From: JBCCCJ01 sp039029315
GTDB taxonomy: Bacteria; Bacteroidota; Bacteroidia; J057
Length of the DNA: 64,000 nucleotides
Reading direction: 5' to 3'
Assembly: GCA_039029315.1 (NCBI GenBank)
Contig: JBCCGK010000036.1
Location: 34,779 to 98,778 of the forward strand
Made by a program: the position numbers and the translations under genes. This document shows, in pieces, positions 42,221 to 50,253 of the stretch. The first letter of the stretch is position 1; every line of letters begins with the position of its first letter. Below the pieces are notes generated by a model. That model did not search any database, was not told the origin of the DNA, and saw only the letters and a program-made list of their open reading frames with translations.

Positions 42221-44728
42221 ATGACATTACACCCTTTTGATACAGATAGTTTTTTTGAAGATGATTTTCCGGTGATTACTTCCGCTGATGAGTTGAAATT
42301 TTCTGAGGAAGATCTCCCTGATGAAATCAGTATTCTGACCCTTAAAAATACGGTGCTTTTTCCGGGAGTCGTCATTCCGATTACTGTTGGACGGGACAAA
42401 TCTATCCAGTTGGTAAGAGATACCTATAAACAAGGAGATCGGCGCATCGGCGTAGTGGCTCAACGCAATATGGATATAGAGAATCCTGGCATAGAGGATC
42501 TCTATACAGTCGGAACCATTGCCCGAATCCTAAAGCTCATCAAAATGCCTGATGGCAGTGTTACCATTGTCATTCAAGGGAGAGCCAAATTCGAAATCGA
42601 TGCTTTCACTACTCAGGAACCCTATTTCCGGGCCCTGATTCACAAAAGTACAGATCGCTTTCCGGCTATAGAGGAGGCAAAAGCCTTGATGTACAACCTC
42701 AAGGAAGAAGCCAATCGAATCATTGACTTGTCGCCCAGTATTCCAAGTGAAGCGAAGATTGCTCTGGAAAACATCGAGAGCCTGAGTTTTCTGACTTACT
42801 TTATTGCCTCCAATCTTAGCCTGGAGATGCCCGAAAAACAGGAAATTCTGGAACTGGATGCCCTCGACAAAAAAAGCGAAATTGTCTTACACTACCTTGA
42901 CAATGAACTGAAGGTGCTGGAACTGAGTGAGGAGATCCAAACCAAGGTCAAAGTAGATCTGGACAAACAACAGAGAGAATACATCCTTCGCCAACAAATC
43001 AGAACCATACAGGATGAACTTGGTGAGACTGGATCAGATTCCGAACTTGACGAACTCCGTGCCAAAGCTGAGAAGAAAGAGTGGCCAGAAGAGGTAGATA
43101 AAACATTCAAAAAAGAACTGAACAGACTATCCAGACTCACACCTGCCATGCCGGACTATGCAGTTGTGATGAATTATATCGAATGGCTGTTGGAGCTTCC
43201 CTGGCAAAATTATTCAGAAGACAACTTTGAATTCAAAGATGTACAAACCATTCTGGATCAGGATCACTATGGCCTTGAGAAGGTCAAAGAACGGATTCTG
43301 GAACATTTGGCTGTCCTCAAGCTCAAGGCGGACAAAAAGGCCCCCATCATTTGTTTTTACGGCCCTCCCGGAGTGGGCAAAACCTCTCTTGGGAAGTCCA
43401 TTGCCAGAGCTCTCGACAAAGAATTCATTCGCATCTCATTGGGGGGAGCACGAGATGAGGCTGAAATCAGGGGACATAGACGAACCTATATCGGTGCCAT
43501 GCCTGGCAGGATCATTCAAGGACTCAAAAAGGCAAAAACCAGTAATCCAGTCTTTATGCTGGATGAGATAGACAAAATCGGGAATGATTTCCGGGGCGAC
43601 CCTTCTTCTGCCCTGCTGGAAGTTCTTGATCCTGAACAAAACAATTCCTTTAGAGACAACTTCCTGGAAGTAGAATATGATCTCTCAAGAGTGATGTTTT
43701 TCTGTACGGCCAATACGCTGTCTACCATTCATCCAGCTCTGAGAGATCGAATGGAAATCATTGAGATCAATGGCTATTCCCAAGAGGAAAAACAGGAAAT
43801 TGCAAAACGACACCTGATCCCCAAAGCCAGAAAGGATCATGGCCTCAAAGCAGTCAATATCAAGATTTCCCCAAAATCTCTCAAAACCATCATTCAGAAT
43901 TATACACGCGAATCCGGAGTAAGGTCTCTCGCTCAGAAAATTGCCAGCATTTGCCGAGGCGTTGCCAAAGAAATCGTCCTGCACGACAAAACACTTGTCA
44001 GGGTAACTGACAAAAACTTGCAGGATTTTCTGGGGGTCAAACGCTTCGAAAATGAACTGTACCAGAAGTTCGATACACCTGGTGTGGCAATTGGTCTGGC
44101 CTGGACATCTGTTGGTGGAGAGATCCTTTTTGTAGAATCTACGCTCACACCTGGAACAGGCAAGCTGAGTATGACAGGTCAATTGGGCAATGTGATGAAA
44201 GAATCTGCCACACTTGCCTTCACCTATCTGAAGTCCCATTGCGAAAAATTTGGAATTCCTTACCAGGTATTCAAGCAGTGGGATGCCCATCTTCATATTC
44301 CCGCTGGAGCGATCCCCAAGGATGGTCCTTCTGCCGGAATTACCATGCTGACCTCTTTGGCCTCTCTCTTCTCTCAAAGACTCGTACGTCCTTCTCTGGC
44401 CATGACAGGGGAAATCACCCTGCGAGGGAAGGTTTTGCCAGTGGGTGGCATAAAAGAAAAGGTGTTGGCTGCTGTTCGTGCAGGAATCACCAGCTTGATT
44501 ATGTGTGAGGACAATCGCAAGGATGTAAGTGAAATCAAGGAAGATTACATCAAGAATTTGCAAATCCACTATGTCCAGGACATGAGTGAAGTTCTCAAAA
44601 TCGCCCTGGAAAAGGGAATCGCTGCCAAGGCGATCAAATTGCTTCCGACTCCTAAAGAGGAGGAAGAGCCAAAAGCCTCACAACTCAATCAATTGGAAAA
44701 AATCCGACAGATCGTTGCCAAGGCTTAA
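42221..44728 (+). CDS. lon: ATP-dependent protease Lon
   Basis: The 835-aa protein has the LonA layout: N-terminal substrate-binding domain ('ILTLKNTVLFPGVVIPITVG'), coiled-coil linker, AAA+ module with Walker A G-P-P-G-V-G-K-T (381-388) and Walker B 'VFMLDEIDKIG', and a C-terminal peptidase with the Ser704/Lys747 dyad ('PKDGPSAGITML', 'PVGGIKEKVLAA'). It degrades misfolded and regulatory proteins in the cytoplasm. The upstream gap is AT-rich and shows no CIRCE or other clear heat-shock operator. A 9-bp hairpin follows the gene. Confidence 0.98.
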   Translation: MTLHPFDTDSFFEDDFPVITSADELKFSEEDLPDEISILTLKNTVLFPGVVIPITVGRDKSIQLVRDTYKQGDRRIGVVAQRNMDIENPGIEDLYTVGTIARILKLIKMPDGSVTIVIQGRAKFEIDAFTTQEPYFRALIHKSTDRFPAIEEAKALMYNLKEEANRIIDLSPSIPSEAKIALENIESLSFLTYFIASNLSLEMPEKQEILELDALDKKSEIVLHYLDNELKVLELSEEIQTKVKVDLDKQQREYILRQQIRTIQDELGETGSDSELDELRAKAEKKEWPEEVDKTFKKELNRLSRLTPAMPDYAVVMNYIEWLLELPWQNYSEDNFEFKDVQTILDQDHYGLEKVKERILEHLAVLKLKADKKAPIICFYGPPGVGKTSLGKSIARALDKEFIRISLGGARDEAEIRGHRRTYIGAMPGRIIQGLKKAKTSNPVFMLDEIDKIGNDFRGDPSSALLEVLDPEQNNSFRDNFLEVEYDLSRVMFFCTANTLSTIHPALRDRMEIIEINGYSQEEKQEIAKRHLIPKARKDHGLKAVNIKISPKSLKTIIQNYTRESGVRSLAQKIASICRGVAKEIVLHDKTLVRVTDKNLQDFLGVKRFENELYQKFDTPGVAIGLAWTSVGGEILFVESTLTPGTGKLSMTGQLGNVMKESATLAFTYLKSHCEKFGIPYQVFKQWDAHLHIPAGAIPKDGPSAGITMLTSLASLFSQRLVRPSLAMTGEITLRGKVLPVGGIKEKVLAAVRAGITSLIMCEDNRKDVSEIKEDYIKNLQIHYVQDMSEVLKIALEKGIAAKAIKLLPTPKEEEEPKASQLNQLEKIRQIVAKA

Positions 44729-44790
44729 CAACAGCTTGAGTAGTCCGGCGAGAAACAGAAATCCTGTGGACCAAATTTTGTAATCTGCGG

Positions 44791-44814
44791 TTTGCCGACG
44801 AACTTGTCGGCAAA
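44791..44814 (+). terminator. Hairpin between lon and the downstream esterase
   Basis: TTTGCCGAC and GTCGGCAAA pair perfectly around 6 nt, 62 nt after the lon stop and 10 nt before the next ATG. No T-tract follows, so it could instead act in the leader of the esterase gene. Confidence 0.5.
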
Positions 44815-44823
44815 TACTCTGAT

Positions 44824-45774
44824 ATGCTTTCACTTGTACGCTACCTTTCTTATTGGATGTTGTTCCTTTGCTTTCTCAACCAGAGTCTCGCACAGGAACG
44901 GAAGCTGCTCCCGCTTTGGGATGGCGATCCTCCAGTTTGTCCCAATTCTCTTGACATAGAGAAAACATATGACGAACGCATCGGCTATCGGGTAAGCAAG
45001 GTCAGTACTCCTGCTTTGGATGTGTATTTGCCTCCTGATTCATTGGCCAACGGAACAAGTGTGATTATTTGTCCTGGTGGAGGATATGCGATTCTTGCCT
45101 GGAACTGGGAAGGAACAGAAATGGCCAAATGGTACAATTCTTTTGGGGTGACTGCTTTTGTACTACAATACAGACTTCCCCATTGGGAGAAAAGGAACGA
45201 ATGCTCAGACAAGATTGCCTTAGCGGATGCGCAAAGAGCCATTCGAACGGTCCGTGCCAATGCAGCAAAGTGGAAGCTGGACCCTCAACGAATTGGAATG
45301 ATGGGGTTTTCGGCAGGAGGCCATCTTGCCTCCACGGCAGGCACCCATTTTGATGCAGGTAATCCAGACAGTGAAGATCTGATAGAACACCAAAGCTCCA
45401 GGCCCGACTTCATGATTTTGATGTATCCAGTAGTCAGCATGCAAGATGGCATTGCTCATGGTGGATCAAAAAGGAATCTTATCGGCGACTCTCCATCTGA
45501 ACAAGCGATTCAGCTCTATTCGAATGAAGAGCAGGTAAGTGCAGAAACCCCTCCTACCCTTCTGATTCATGCCGATGATGACAAAGCCGTTATCCCTGAA
45601 AATAGTGTGCATTTCTATCTTGCCTTACGGAAACATCGCGTACCTGCTGCCATGCACATTTTCTCTGGCGGTGGACATGGATTCTCTTTCGGCAAAGACA
45701 AGGGCATTACAGCTTCCTGGCCTCAGTTGTGCAAAGGTTGGATGGACGAAATGGGTTGGCTTGTGAATGACTGA
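44824..45774 (+). CDS. Secreted alpha/beta-hydrolase (acetyl-xylan-esterase-like)
   Basis: The 316-aa protein has a signal peptide (to 'LNQSLAQ'). Motifs are the oxyanion region 'IICPGGGYAILAWNWEG', the nucleophile Ser163 in 'GFSAGG', an acid in 'HADDDKAVIPE', and His in 'GGGHGFSFG'. This is the BD-FAE/acetyl-esterase type that deacetylates plant or algal polysaccharides. No glycoside hydrolase is nearby, so the natural ester is uncertain. It is followed at 3 nt by a FAD oxidoreductase. Confidence 0.9.
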   Translation: MLSLVRYLSYWMLFLCFLNQSLAQERKLLPLWDGDPPVCPNSLDIEKTYDERIGYRVSKVSTPALDVYLPPDSLANGTSVIICPGGGYAILAWNWEGTEMAKWYNSFGVTAFVLQYRLPHWEKRNECSDKIALADAQRAIRTVRANAAKWKLDPQRIGMMGFSAGGHLASTAGTHFDAGNPDSEDLIEHQSSRPDFMILMYPVVSMQDGIAHGGSKRNLIGDSPSEQAIQLYSNEEQVSAETPPTLLIHADDDKAVIPENSVHFYLALRKHRVPAAMHIFSGGGHGFSFGKDKGITASWPQLCKGWMDEMGWLVND

Positions 45775-45777
45775 CCT

Positions 45778-46926
45778 ATGCTGAGTTATTGGGAACTGGA
45801 CCATTGGCTAGATTGGGACATCATCATCATTGGGGGAGGAATTGTTGGTTTGTCTACTGCCGCTAGCTTACTCGAATCTGCTCCCACAAAGAGAGTCCTG
45901 GTATTGGAAAGAGGAATATTTCCCACTGGGGCAAGTACCAAAAACGCAGGTTTTGCTTGTTTTGGCAGCTTAACAGAACTGGTTGAAGACAGAAAAACAC
46001 TGTCTGATTCCGATGTTCTTTCTCTTGTCAGAACCAGATGGGAAGGGCTTCGTAAGCTACGGGTGAGATTGGGAGATGAGGAACTTGGCTATGAACAATG
46101 GGGGGGATATGAGCTTATATCGGCAGAGGAGGATGCCTATCTATCTTTCTTACCGGAAGTCAATGCCTTGCTGTCTGGTCTTTTTGAGAAGGATGTGTTT
46201 CAAATTCAGGATGAGCTCATTGAGCCTTTTGGATTTTCAAGGACTCATGTATCACATTTGTTATTGAATCCCCTGGAGGGCCAGATTCATGCTGGCAAAA
46301 TGATGCGTGCCTTGCTCCGATATGTTCAACAATTGGGTGGGACCATTCTATCCGGTGCCAAAGTGTTGGACATTGAAGAAGGATCGGCTGAAGTAGAAGT
46401 CATTACAGAAGCTCCCATTTATTCCTCTCCGATTCGATTCCGTACCGAACAACTGGCTATATGTACCAATGCCTTCAGCAAATCATTTTTGCCAAACCTG
46501 GATATTCAGGCAGGACGCGGGCAAGTGCTGATTACCGAGCCGCTGGAACTGCCTTTCAAAGGCGTCTTTCACTTTCAACAAGGCTATTATTACTTCAGAA
46601 ATGTTGGCAACCGCCTCCTCTTTGGTGGAGGACGCAATCTGGACTTTGTTGGAGAGAATAGTCAGGAGCTCATCACTACCCCCTTCATCCAATCAGCCCT
46701 TGAACACCTGTTGCAAGAGCTTATTCTTCCCGGAAGATCCTTTGAGATTGCACACCGCTGGGCAGGAATCATGGCCTTCGGCCCAAACAAGCAACCCATT
46801 TGCCAGAAAGTATCCGAAAGAATCTTTGCTGGCATCCGCCTTGGCGGAATGGGAGTAGCAATTGGGAGTCAGATGGGACAGGATTTGTGCCATCTCCTTT
46901 TACCTTCTTCAGATTCCTTTCGTTAA
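45778..46926 (+). CDS. FAD-dependent amino-acid-oxidase-like oxidoreductase (DAO family)
   Basis: The 382-aa protein has a Rossmann dinucleotide motif near the N-terminus ('DIIIIGGGIVGLSTAASLLE'), 'VLERGIFPTGASTKNAGFAC', a DAO-type substrate domain, and the C-terminal FAD closure 'FAGIRLGGMGVAIGSQMG'. Such enzymes oxidise secondary or primary amines of amino acids, but the substrate is not predictable. It lacks a signal peptide, unlike the esterase directly upstream, so the two need not share a pathway even though the 3-nt gap suggests co-transcription. Confidence 0.88.
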   Translation: MLSYWELDHWLDWDIIIIGGGIVGLSTAASLLESAPTKRVLVLERGIFPTGASTKNAGFACFGSLTELVEDRKTLSDSDVLSLVRTRWEGLRKLRVRLGDEELGYEQWGGYELISAEEDAYLSFLPEVNALLSGLFEKDVFQIQDELIEPFGFSRTHVSHLLLNPLEGQIHAGKMMRALLRYVQQLGGTILSGAKVLDIEEGSAEVEVITEAPIYSSPIRFRTEQLAICTNAFSKSFLPNLDIQAGRGQVLITEPLELPFKGVFHFQQGYYYFRNVGNRLLFGGGRNLDFVGENSQELITTPFIQSALEHLLQELILPGRSFEIAHRWAGIMAFGPNKQPICQKVSERIFAGIRLGGMGVAIGSQMGQDLCHLLLPSSDSFR

Positions 46927-46942
46927 TAGGGCAAGTTTGTCG

Positions 46943-46974
46943 TTGGTAAAAGACAATTGCGGACTCTATCTTTA
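46943..46974 (+). promoter_or_regulatory. Probable promoter for the downstream lipoprotein gene
   Basis: TTGG (46943-46946) and TATCTTTA (46967-46974, one mismatch to TAnnTTTG) are 20 nt apart, the same spacing and -33 variant as ahead of metY. Transcription would start near 46979, giving a ~13-nt leader to the ATG at 46992. Confidence 0.45.
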
Positions 46975-46991
46975 CCTCAGATTCATCCTTG

Positions 46992-47900
46992 ATGATATAT
47001 TTGAAGAAACCACAGCAATTTACCTGGCCCCTTTTCATCCTGTTCATGGGGAGTTGGATGGGATGTAGTCTCCTGGATCAACCAGAAGAACTTCCTGTTT
47101 ATTTACATCTTCAACCAGCGAAAGTCTGGCTGGATTCAACACGTAATATTTCTGCTCCAGCAGGAGTCAAGGATTTGTGGATTGATCACAATGGACAAAC
47201 ACTAGGGGTACATCGATTACCCAAGGTGATCCCCATATTAATGGAAGAGCCCAATCGCCTCACCTTCGCTGGCGGTATCTTTGAAAATGGATTGTCAAGT
47301 ATCAGGGCCAGATATCCATTTTGGATTCCTCAAACTGTGAATCTGTCAGCCGCCTCCCTCGATACCATTCCTTATACATTCACATTTTCCTACTATCCTG
47401 ATACGGTAATCACCTATGCCTTCAATGAAACCTTTGAAGAAGCTTCTACCCGTCTCAGTGCCTCTTTGTCAGGGAATAATCAAGCTAACCTGACGGTCTC
47501 CTCTCTGGAATCCTTTCAAGGAAGTTTCTCAGGTCGGGTTAGTCTGGGACCAGGAGCACATTCTTTTGAAGCCATAGCCAATGAGTTTATTGCCCTTCCC
47601 CAAACAGGCACCAATGATATCTATATGGAGATTAGCTATAAGAACAGCATTCCGTTCTCCGCAGGTGTCTTGTATATCACCACCAATGGGTCGGCTATTG
47701 GAGATTTGAATCATGGGTTGGTGTACCAATCCGACACCTGGAACACTGTGTACATTCATATCAATGATCAAGTTCGAAGTATAGGAGCCACGGCTTTGTT
47801 TAAACCATATATCCGAGCTTCCAGTCTTGACAACTCCAGTGGAGAAGTGAATTCAGGTGAAATATTTCTGGATAATATTCGCATCATTCACTTCAGATAA
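46992..47900 (+). CDS. Lipoprotein of unknown function
   Basis: The product is 302 aa from the ATG at 46992. It has a lipoprotein signal with a lipobox at 'SWMGC'. The mature part is beta-rich: an N-terminal fibronectin-like stretch ('GVKDLWIDHNGQTLGVHRLP', 'ARYPFWIPQTVNLSAAS') and a C-terminal jelly-roll-like domain with 'SFQGSFSGRVSLGPGAHSFE' and 'GEIFLDNIRIIHFR', reminiscent of carbohydrate-binding modules. No family is recognised with confidence. It lies 18 nt before a sugar transferase gene. Confidence 0.8.
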   Translation: MIYLKKPQQFTWPLFILFMGSWMGCSLLDQPEELPVYLHLQPAKVWLDSTRNISAPAGVKDLWIDHNGQTLGVHRLPKVIPILMEEPNRLTFAGGIFENGLSSIRARYPFWIPQTVNLSAASLDTIPYTFTFSYYPDTVITYAFNETFEEASTRLSASLSGNNQANLTVSSLESFQGSFSGRVSLGPGAHSFEAIANEFIALPQTGTNDIYMEISYKNSIPFSAGVLYITTNGSAIGDLNHGLVYQSDTWNTVYIHINDQVRSIGATALFKPYIRASSLDNSSGEVNSGEIFLDNIRIIHFR

Positions 47901-47918
47901 GTAAGTTCGCTCTTTTTT

Positions 47919-49418
47919 ATGGGTCAAACGCTAAAACCAGATATTCCGTCTTCGGATTCACTCTCTCAGCCCCGTGTACGCTCAGGCAAGGGGCTGCAAC
48001 AACTGGGGGTTAGCAGAAAGGTGCTGTTAAATACTGTCTATCTGATCAGCGATTTTGCAATAACGTTGATCATCTGGCTCGCATTTGTCTACTTCAGGCG
48101 GGATACCTTTGAAGGAGAAGGTCATATGCGAGATATCAACCAGCAACTGATCAATGCTTCCGTGATAGGAATCTATTGGCTCATCCTCTATGCGATTGCG
48201 GGTTTGTACAACAAGCCATTTCGACGATCTCGTTTGCATGAAATCATTCAGATATTCAAATATTCCCTGATTGGAGTCCTCATCATTTTCTTTCTGATTT
48301 TTCTTGATGATCCTATCCCTTCCCGCAATCCATCTACACAGCGAGTTGTCCTGACCATATATCTGGCACTACAATTTGGCGCCATAGCCATGATGCGATT
48401 TTTTTTGACAACAAGAACGCAAATCAGAATTCGCAGAAAAAAACTGACCTTCCCTACTCTACTCGTTGGTTGTCAGGAACAAGCATGGACCATCTATCAA
48501 GATCTGGAAAAAATGCGCAGGCCTCTTGGCTACGACTTCAAAGGCTTTGTCACTCCCACAGAACCTGTTCAGAATAAATTCAGGGGCAAACTCAAAAATT
48601 TTGGCAATTTCGACCGGCTGGAAGAAGTCATCAAAAATCGAAAAATAGAGGAAGTGATCATTGCTCTGGAAAAAGATGAATCCAATCAGGTAGGTCGGGT
48701 GATTGAGCAATGTGCCCAGTCAGCAGTAAACATCAAAGTGGTTCCGGGTGTCTATGATTACATTGTAGGCAGTGTCAAGGTTTCTCATATCTTGGGAGCA
48801 CCGTTGATTGAGGTATTTCCGCAAATCATGCGACCCTGGGAACGCGTCGGCAAGCGACTGTTTGATATTCTGGGATCGTTGTTTGCACTCTTATTTCTCT
48901 CTCCACTCTATCTCATATTGGCAATTCTGATCAAACTTGATTCTGAAGGCCCTATTTTCTTCAAACAAAATCGCATTGGCAAAAATGGCAAACCCTTTGG
49001 CATCTATAAATTTCGCTCCATGTATACAGATGCCGAAAAACACGGACCGGCCCTCTCCAGTGATTCTGATCCCAGAATTACGAAAATTGGCTTACAACTA
49101 AGAAAGATGCGGCTGGATGAGTTGCCACAGTTCTGGAATGTATTGAAAGGAGAAATGAGCATCATTGGTCCTCGGCCAGAACGTCAATACTATATCGATA
49201 AAATCGTAGAAATCGCCCCTCACTACCTGCATCTCCAGAAAGTCAAACCTGGAATCACCTCCTGGGGACAGGTCAAATATGGGTATGCTTCCAATGTAGA
49301 GGAAATGGTAGAACGGCTGAAATTTGATATCCTTTATATAGAGAACATTTCTCTTGCCCTTGACATCAAGATTTTGTTGTACACCATCATTGTCATCGTA
49401 GAAGGAAGGGGAAAATAA
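47919..49418 (+). CDS. Polyprenyl-phosphate sugar phosphotransferase (exopolysaccharide initiation)
   Basis: The 499-aa protein has an N-terminal membrane region with ~4-5 helices, a central Rossmann-like domain ('PTLLVGCQEQAWTIYQDLEK'), another helix, and the C-terminal bacterial sugar transferase domain (~315-495). The latter shows 'KRLFDILGSL', 'GPIFFKQNRIGKNGKPF', 'YKFRSMYTDAEKHG', 'MRLDELPQFWNVLKGEM', and 'IIGPRPERQYY'. It attaches a sugar-1-phosphate to undecaprenyl phosphate, the first step of capsule or exopolysaccharide synthesis (WcaJ/WbaP type). No other polysaccharide genes follow; a hairpin ends the unit. Confidence 0.94.
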   Translation: MGQTLKPDIPSSDSLSQPRVRSGKGLQQLGVSRKVLLNTVYLISDFAITLIIWLAFVYFRRDTFEGEGHMRDINQQLINASVIGIYWLILYAIAGLYNKPFRRSRLHEIIQIFKYSLIGVLIIFFLIFLDDPIPSRNPSTQRVVLTIYLALQFGAIAMMRFFLTTRTQIRIRRKKLTFPTLLVGCQEQAWTIYQDLEKMRRPLGYDFKGFVTPTEPVQNKFRGKLKNFGNFDRLEEVIKNRKIEEVIIALEKDESNQVGRVIEQCAQSAVNIKVVPGVYDYIVGSVKVSHILGAPLIEVFPQIMRPWERVGKRLFDILGSLFALLFLSPLYLILAILIKLDSEGPIFFKQNRIGKNGKPFGIYKFRSMYTDAEKHGPALSSDSDPRITKIGLQLRKMRLDELPQFWNVLKGEMSIIGPRPERQYYIDKIVEIAPHYLHLQKVKPGITSWGQVKYGYASNVEEMVERLKFDILYIENISLALDIKILLYTIIVIVEGRGK

Positions 49419-49421
49419 AAG

Positions 49422-49441
49422 AGGTAGCCCGTGGGCTACCT
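49422..49441. terminator. Hairpin after the sugar transferase gene
   Basis: AGGTAGCCC and GGGCTACCT pair perfectly around GT, 4 nt after the sugar transferase stop and ahead of the convergent stop at 49476. Confidence 0.55.
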
Positions 49442-49475
49442 GAGTTGTATCGAATTTACACAATGAGGGATCTGC

Positions 49476-49931
49476 TCAGTCGATGATTTGTCCCAATTTA
49501 CGATGAACGATTCTTTCGCGATTCTCTCTCCGGAATCTTAAGCTGCTTTCAACCTCAATCAAGGTATCTTTCAAGGCTTCCAGTTCATCAGTTTTTGCGG
49601 CAAAGGCTTCATCAGATTCCAGAACTGAAAGTTGCTCCTTCAGCTTGTTGGCTTGAATTTCTTTTTTGGTGATACCAAGATCGAACAGCGTAAACAAGGT
49701 CATTTGAATTTGATCCTTGACAACATCCTTAGAGCCGGGGTGAGAAGAGGCATATTGCTGCATCAAATCTGTCAGTTCTTGTTCCTTTTGGAGTTTCAAC
49801 GACTCAAAGTCAGCCGCTGGAACGGGGGCATTGCTTACTCTTCGTGTGCTCGAAGACTGCTGCTGGGTTGATGTCTGGGCAAGAGAAGGGGCGCTTAGCA
49901 AGAGAGAAAAAATAAGTGCTAAATACCGCAT
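49476..49931 (-). CDS. Secreted coiled-coil protein of unknown function
   Basis: The product is 151 aa from the ATG at 49931, which begins a clean signal peptide (MRYLALIFSLLLSAPSLAQ); a longer frame to 50003 is less likely. After a Gln/Ser-rich linker, the remainder is mostly heptad-rich helix ('ESLKLQKEQELTDLMQQY', 'ANKLKEQLSVLESDEAFAAK'). No family was recognised. It is monocistronic and convergent with the sugar transferase gene. Confidence 0.75.
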   Translation of the reverse strand: MRYLALIFSLLLSAPSLAQTSTQQQSSSTRRVSNAPVPAADFESLKLQKEQELTDLMQQYASSHPGSKDVVKDQIQMTLFTLFDLGITKKEIQANKLKEQLSVLESDEAFAAKTDELEALKDTLIEVESSLRFRRENRERIVHRKLGQIID

Positions 49932-50090
49932 AAAAAGAATAACAAAGATCTTATTTGGGGTAAATCTTTTACCAAAAGTATCTTCCAATCTTATCAGCAT
50001 CAACCTATCAGGGATGAATCGTCAATCTCAGTGGCTAAAGTATCAGGATTGCTGCCTGAGCGAATCTATTCACATCCTCAAACATTCATC

Positions 50091-50112
50091 TCTTAACATT
50101 CTCTTAATATTA
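50091..50112 (+). promoter_or_regulatory. Tandem 11-bp repeat resembling a Pho box
   Basis: TCTTAACATTC (50091-50101) is followed directly by TCTTAATATTA (50102-50112), 9 of 11 matching. The TTAACA/TTAATA cores sit 11 bp apart, one helical turn, as in PhoP/PhoB-type sites. It is 142 nt before the TonB receptor start. The rest of the 322-nt gap (49932-50253) holds only a weak -7-like TATCTTGC (50173-50180). Confidence 0.4.
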
Positions 50113-50253
50113 ATCGAGGGAATTTTTAAGGTTTCATAATCTCTCGCATGATGCTCCTTGAGTTGAAGACTCTATCTTGCGGCCGTTATACAACAAGATT
50201 CAATTATATCAAGATACAATCCACACTTTTGATTCTTAGTTGATTGATTTAGA

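Noticed and set aside
43685..44569. 294-aa frame antisense to lon
   Set aside because: Shadow of the conserved Lon reading frame; Cys/His/Arg-rich translation without any domain.
44729..44823. Possible tRNA in the gap after lon
   Set aside because: Only one hairpin; no cloverleaf, no T-loop consensus. Treated as terminator-like.
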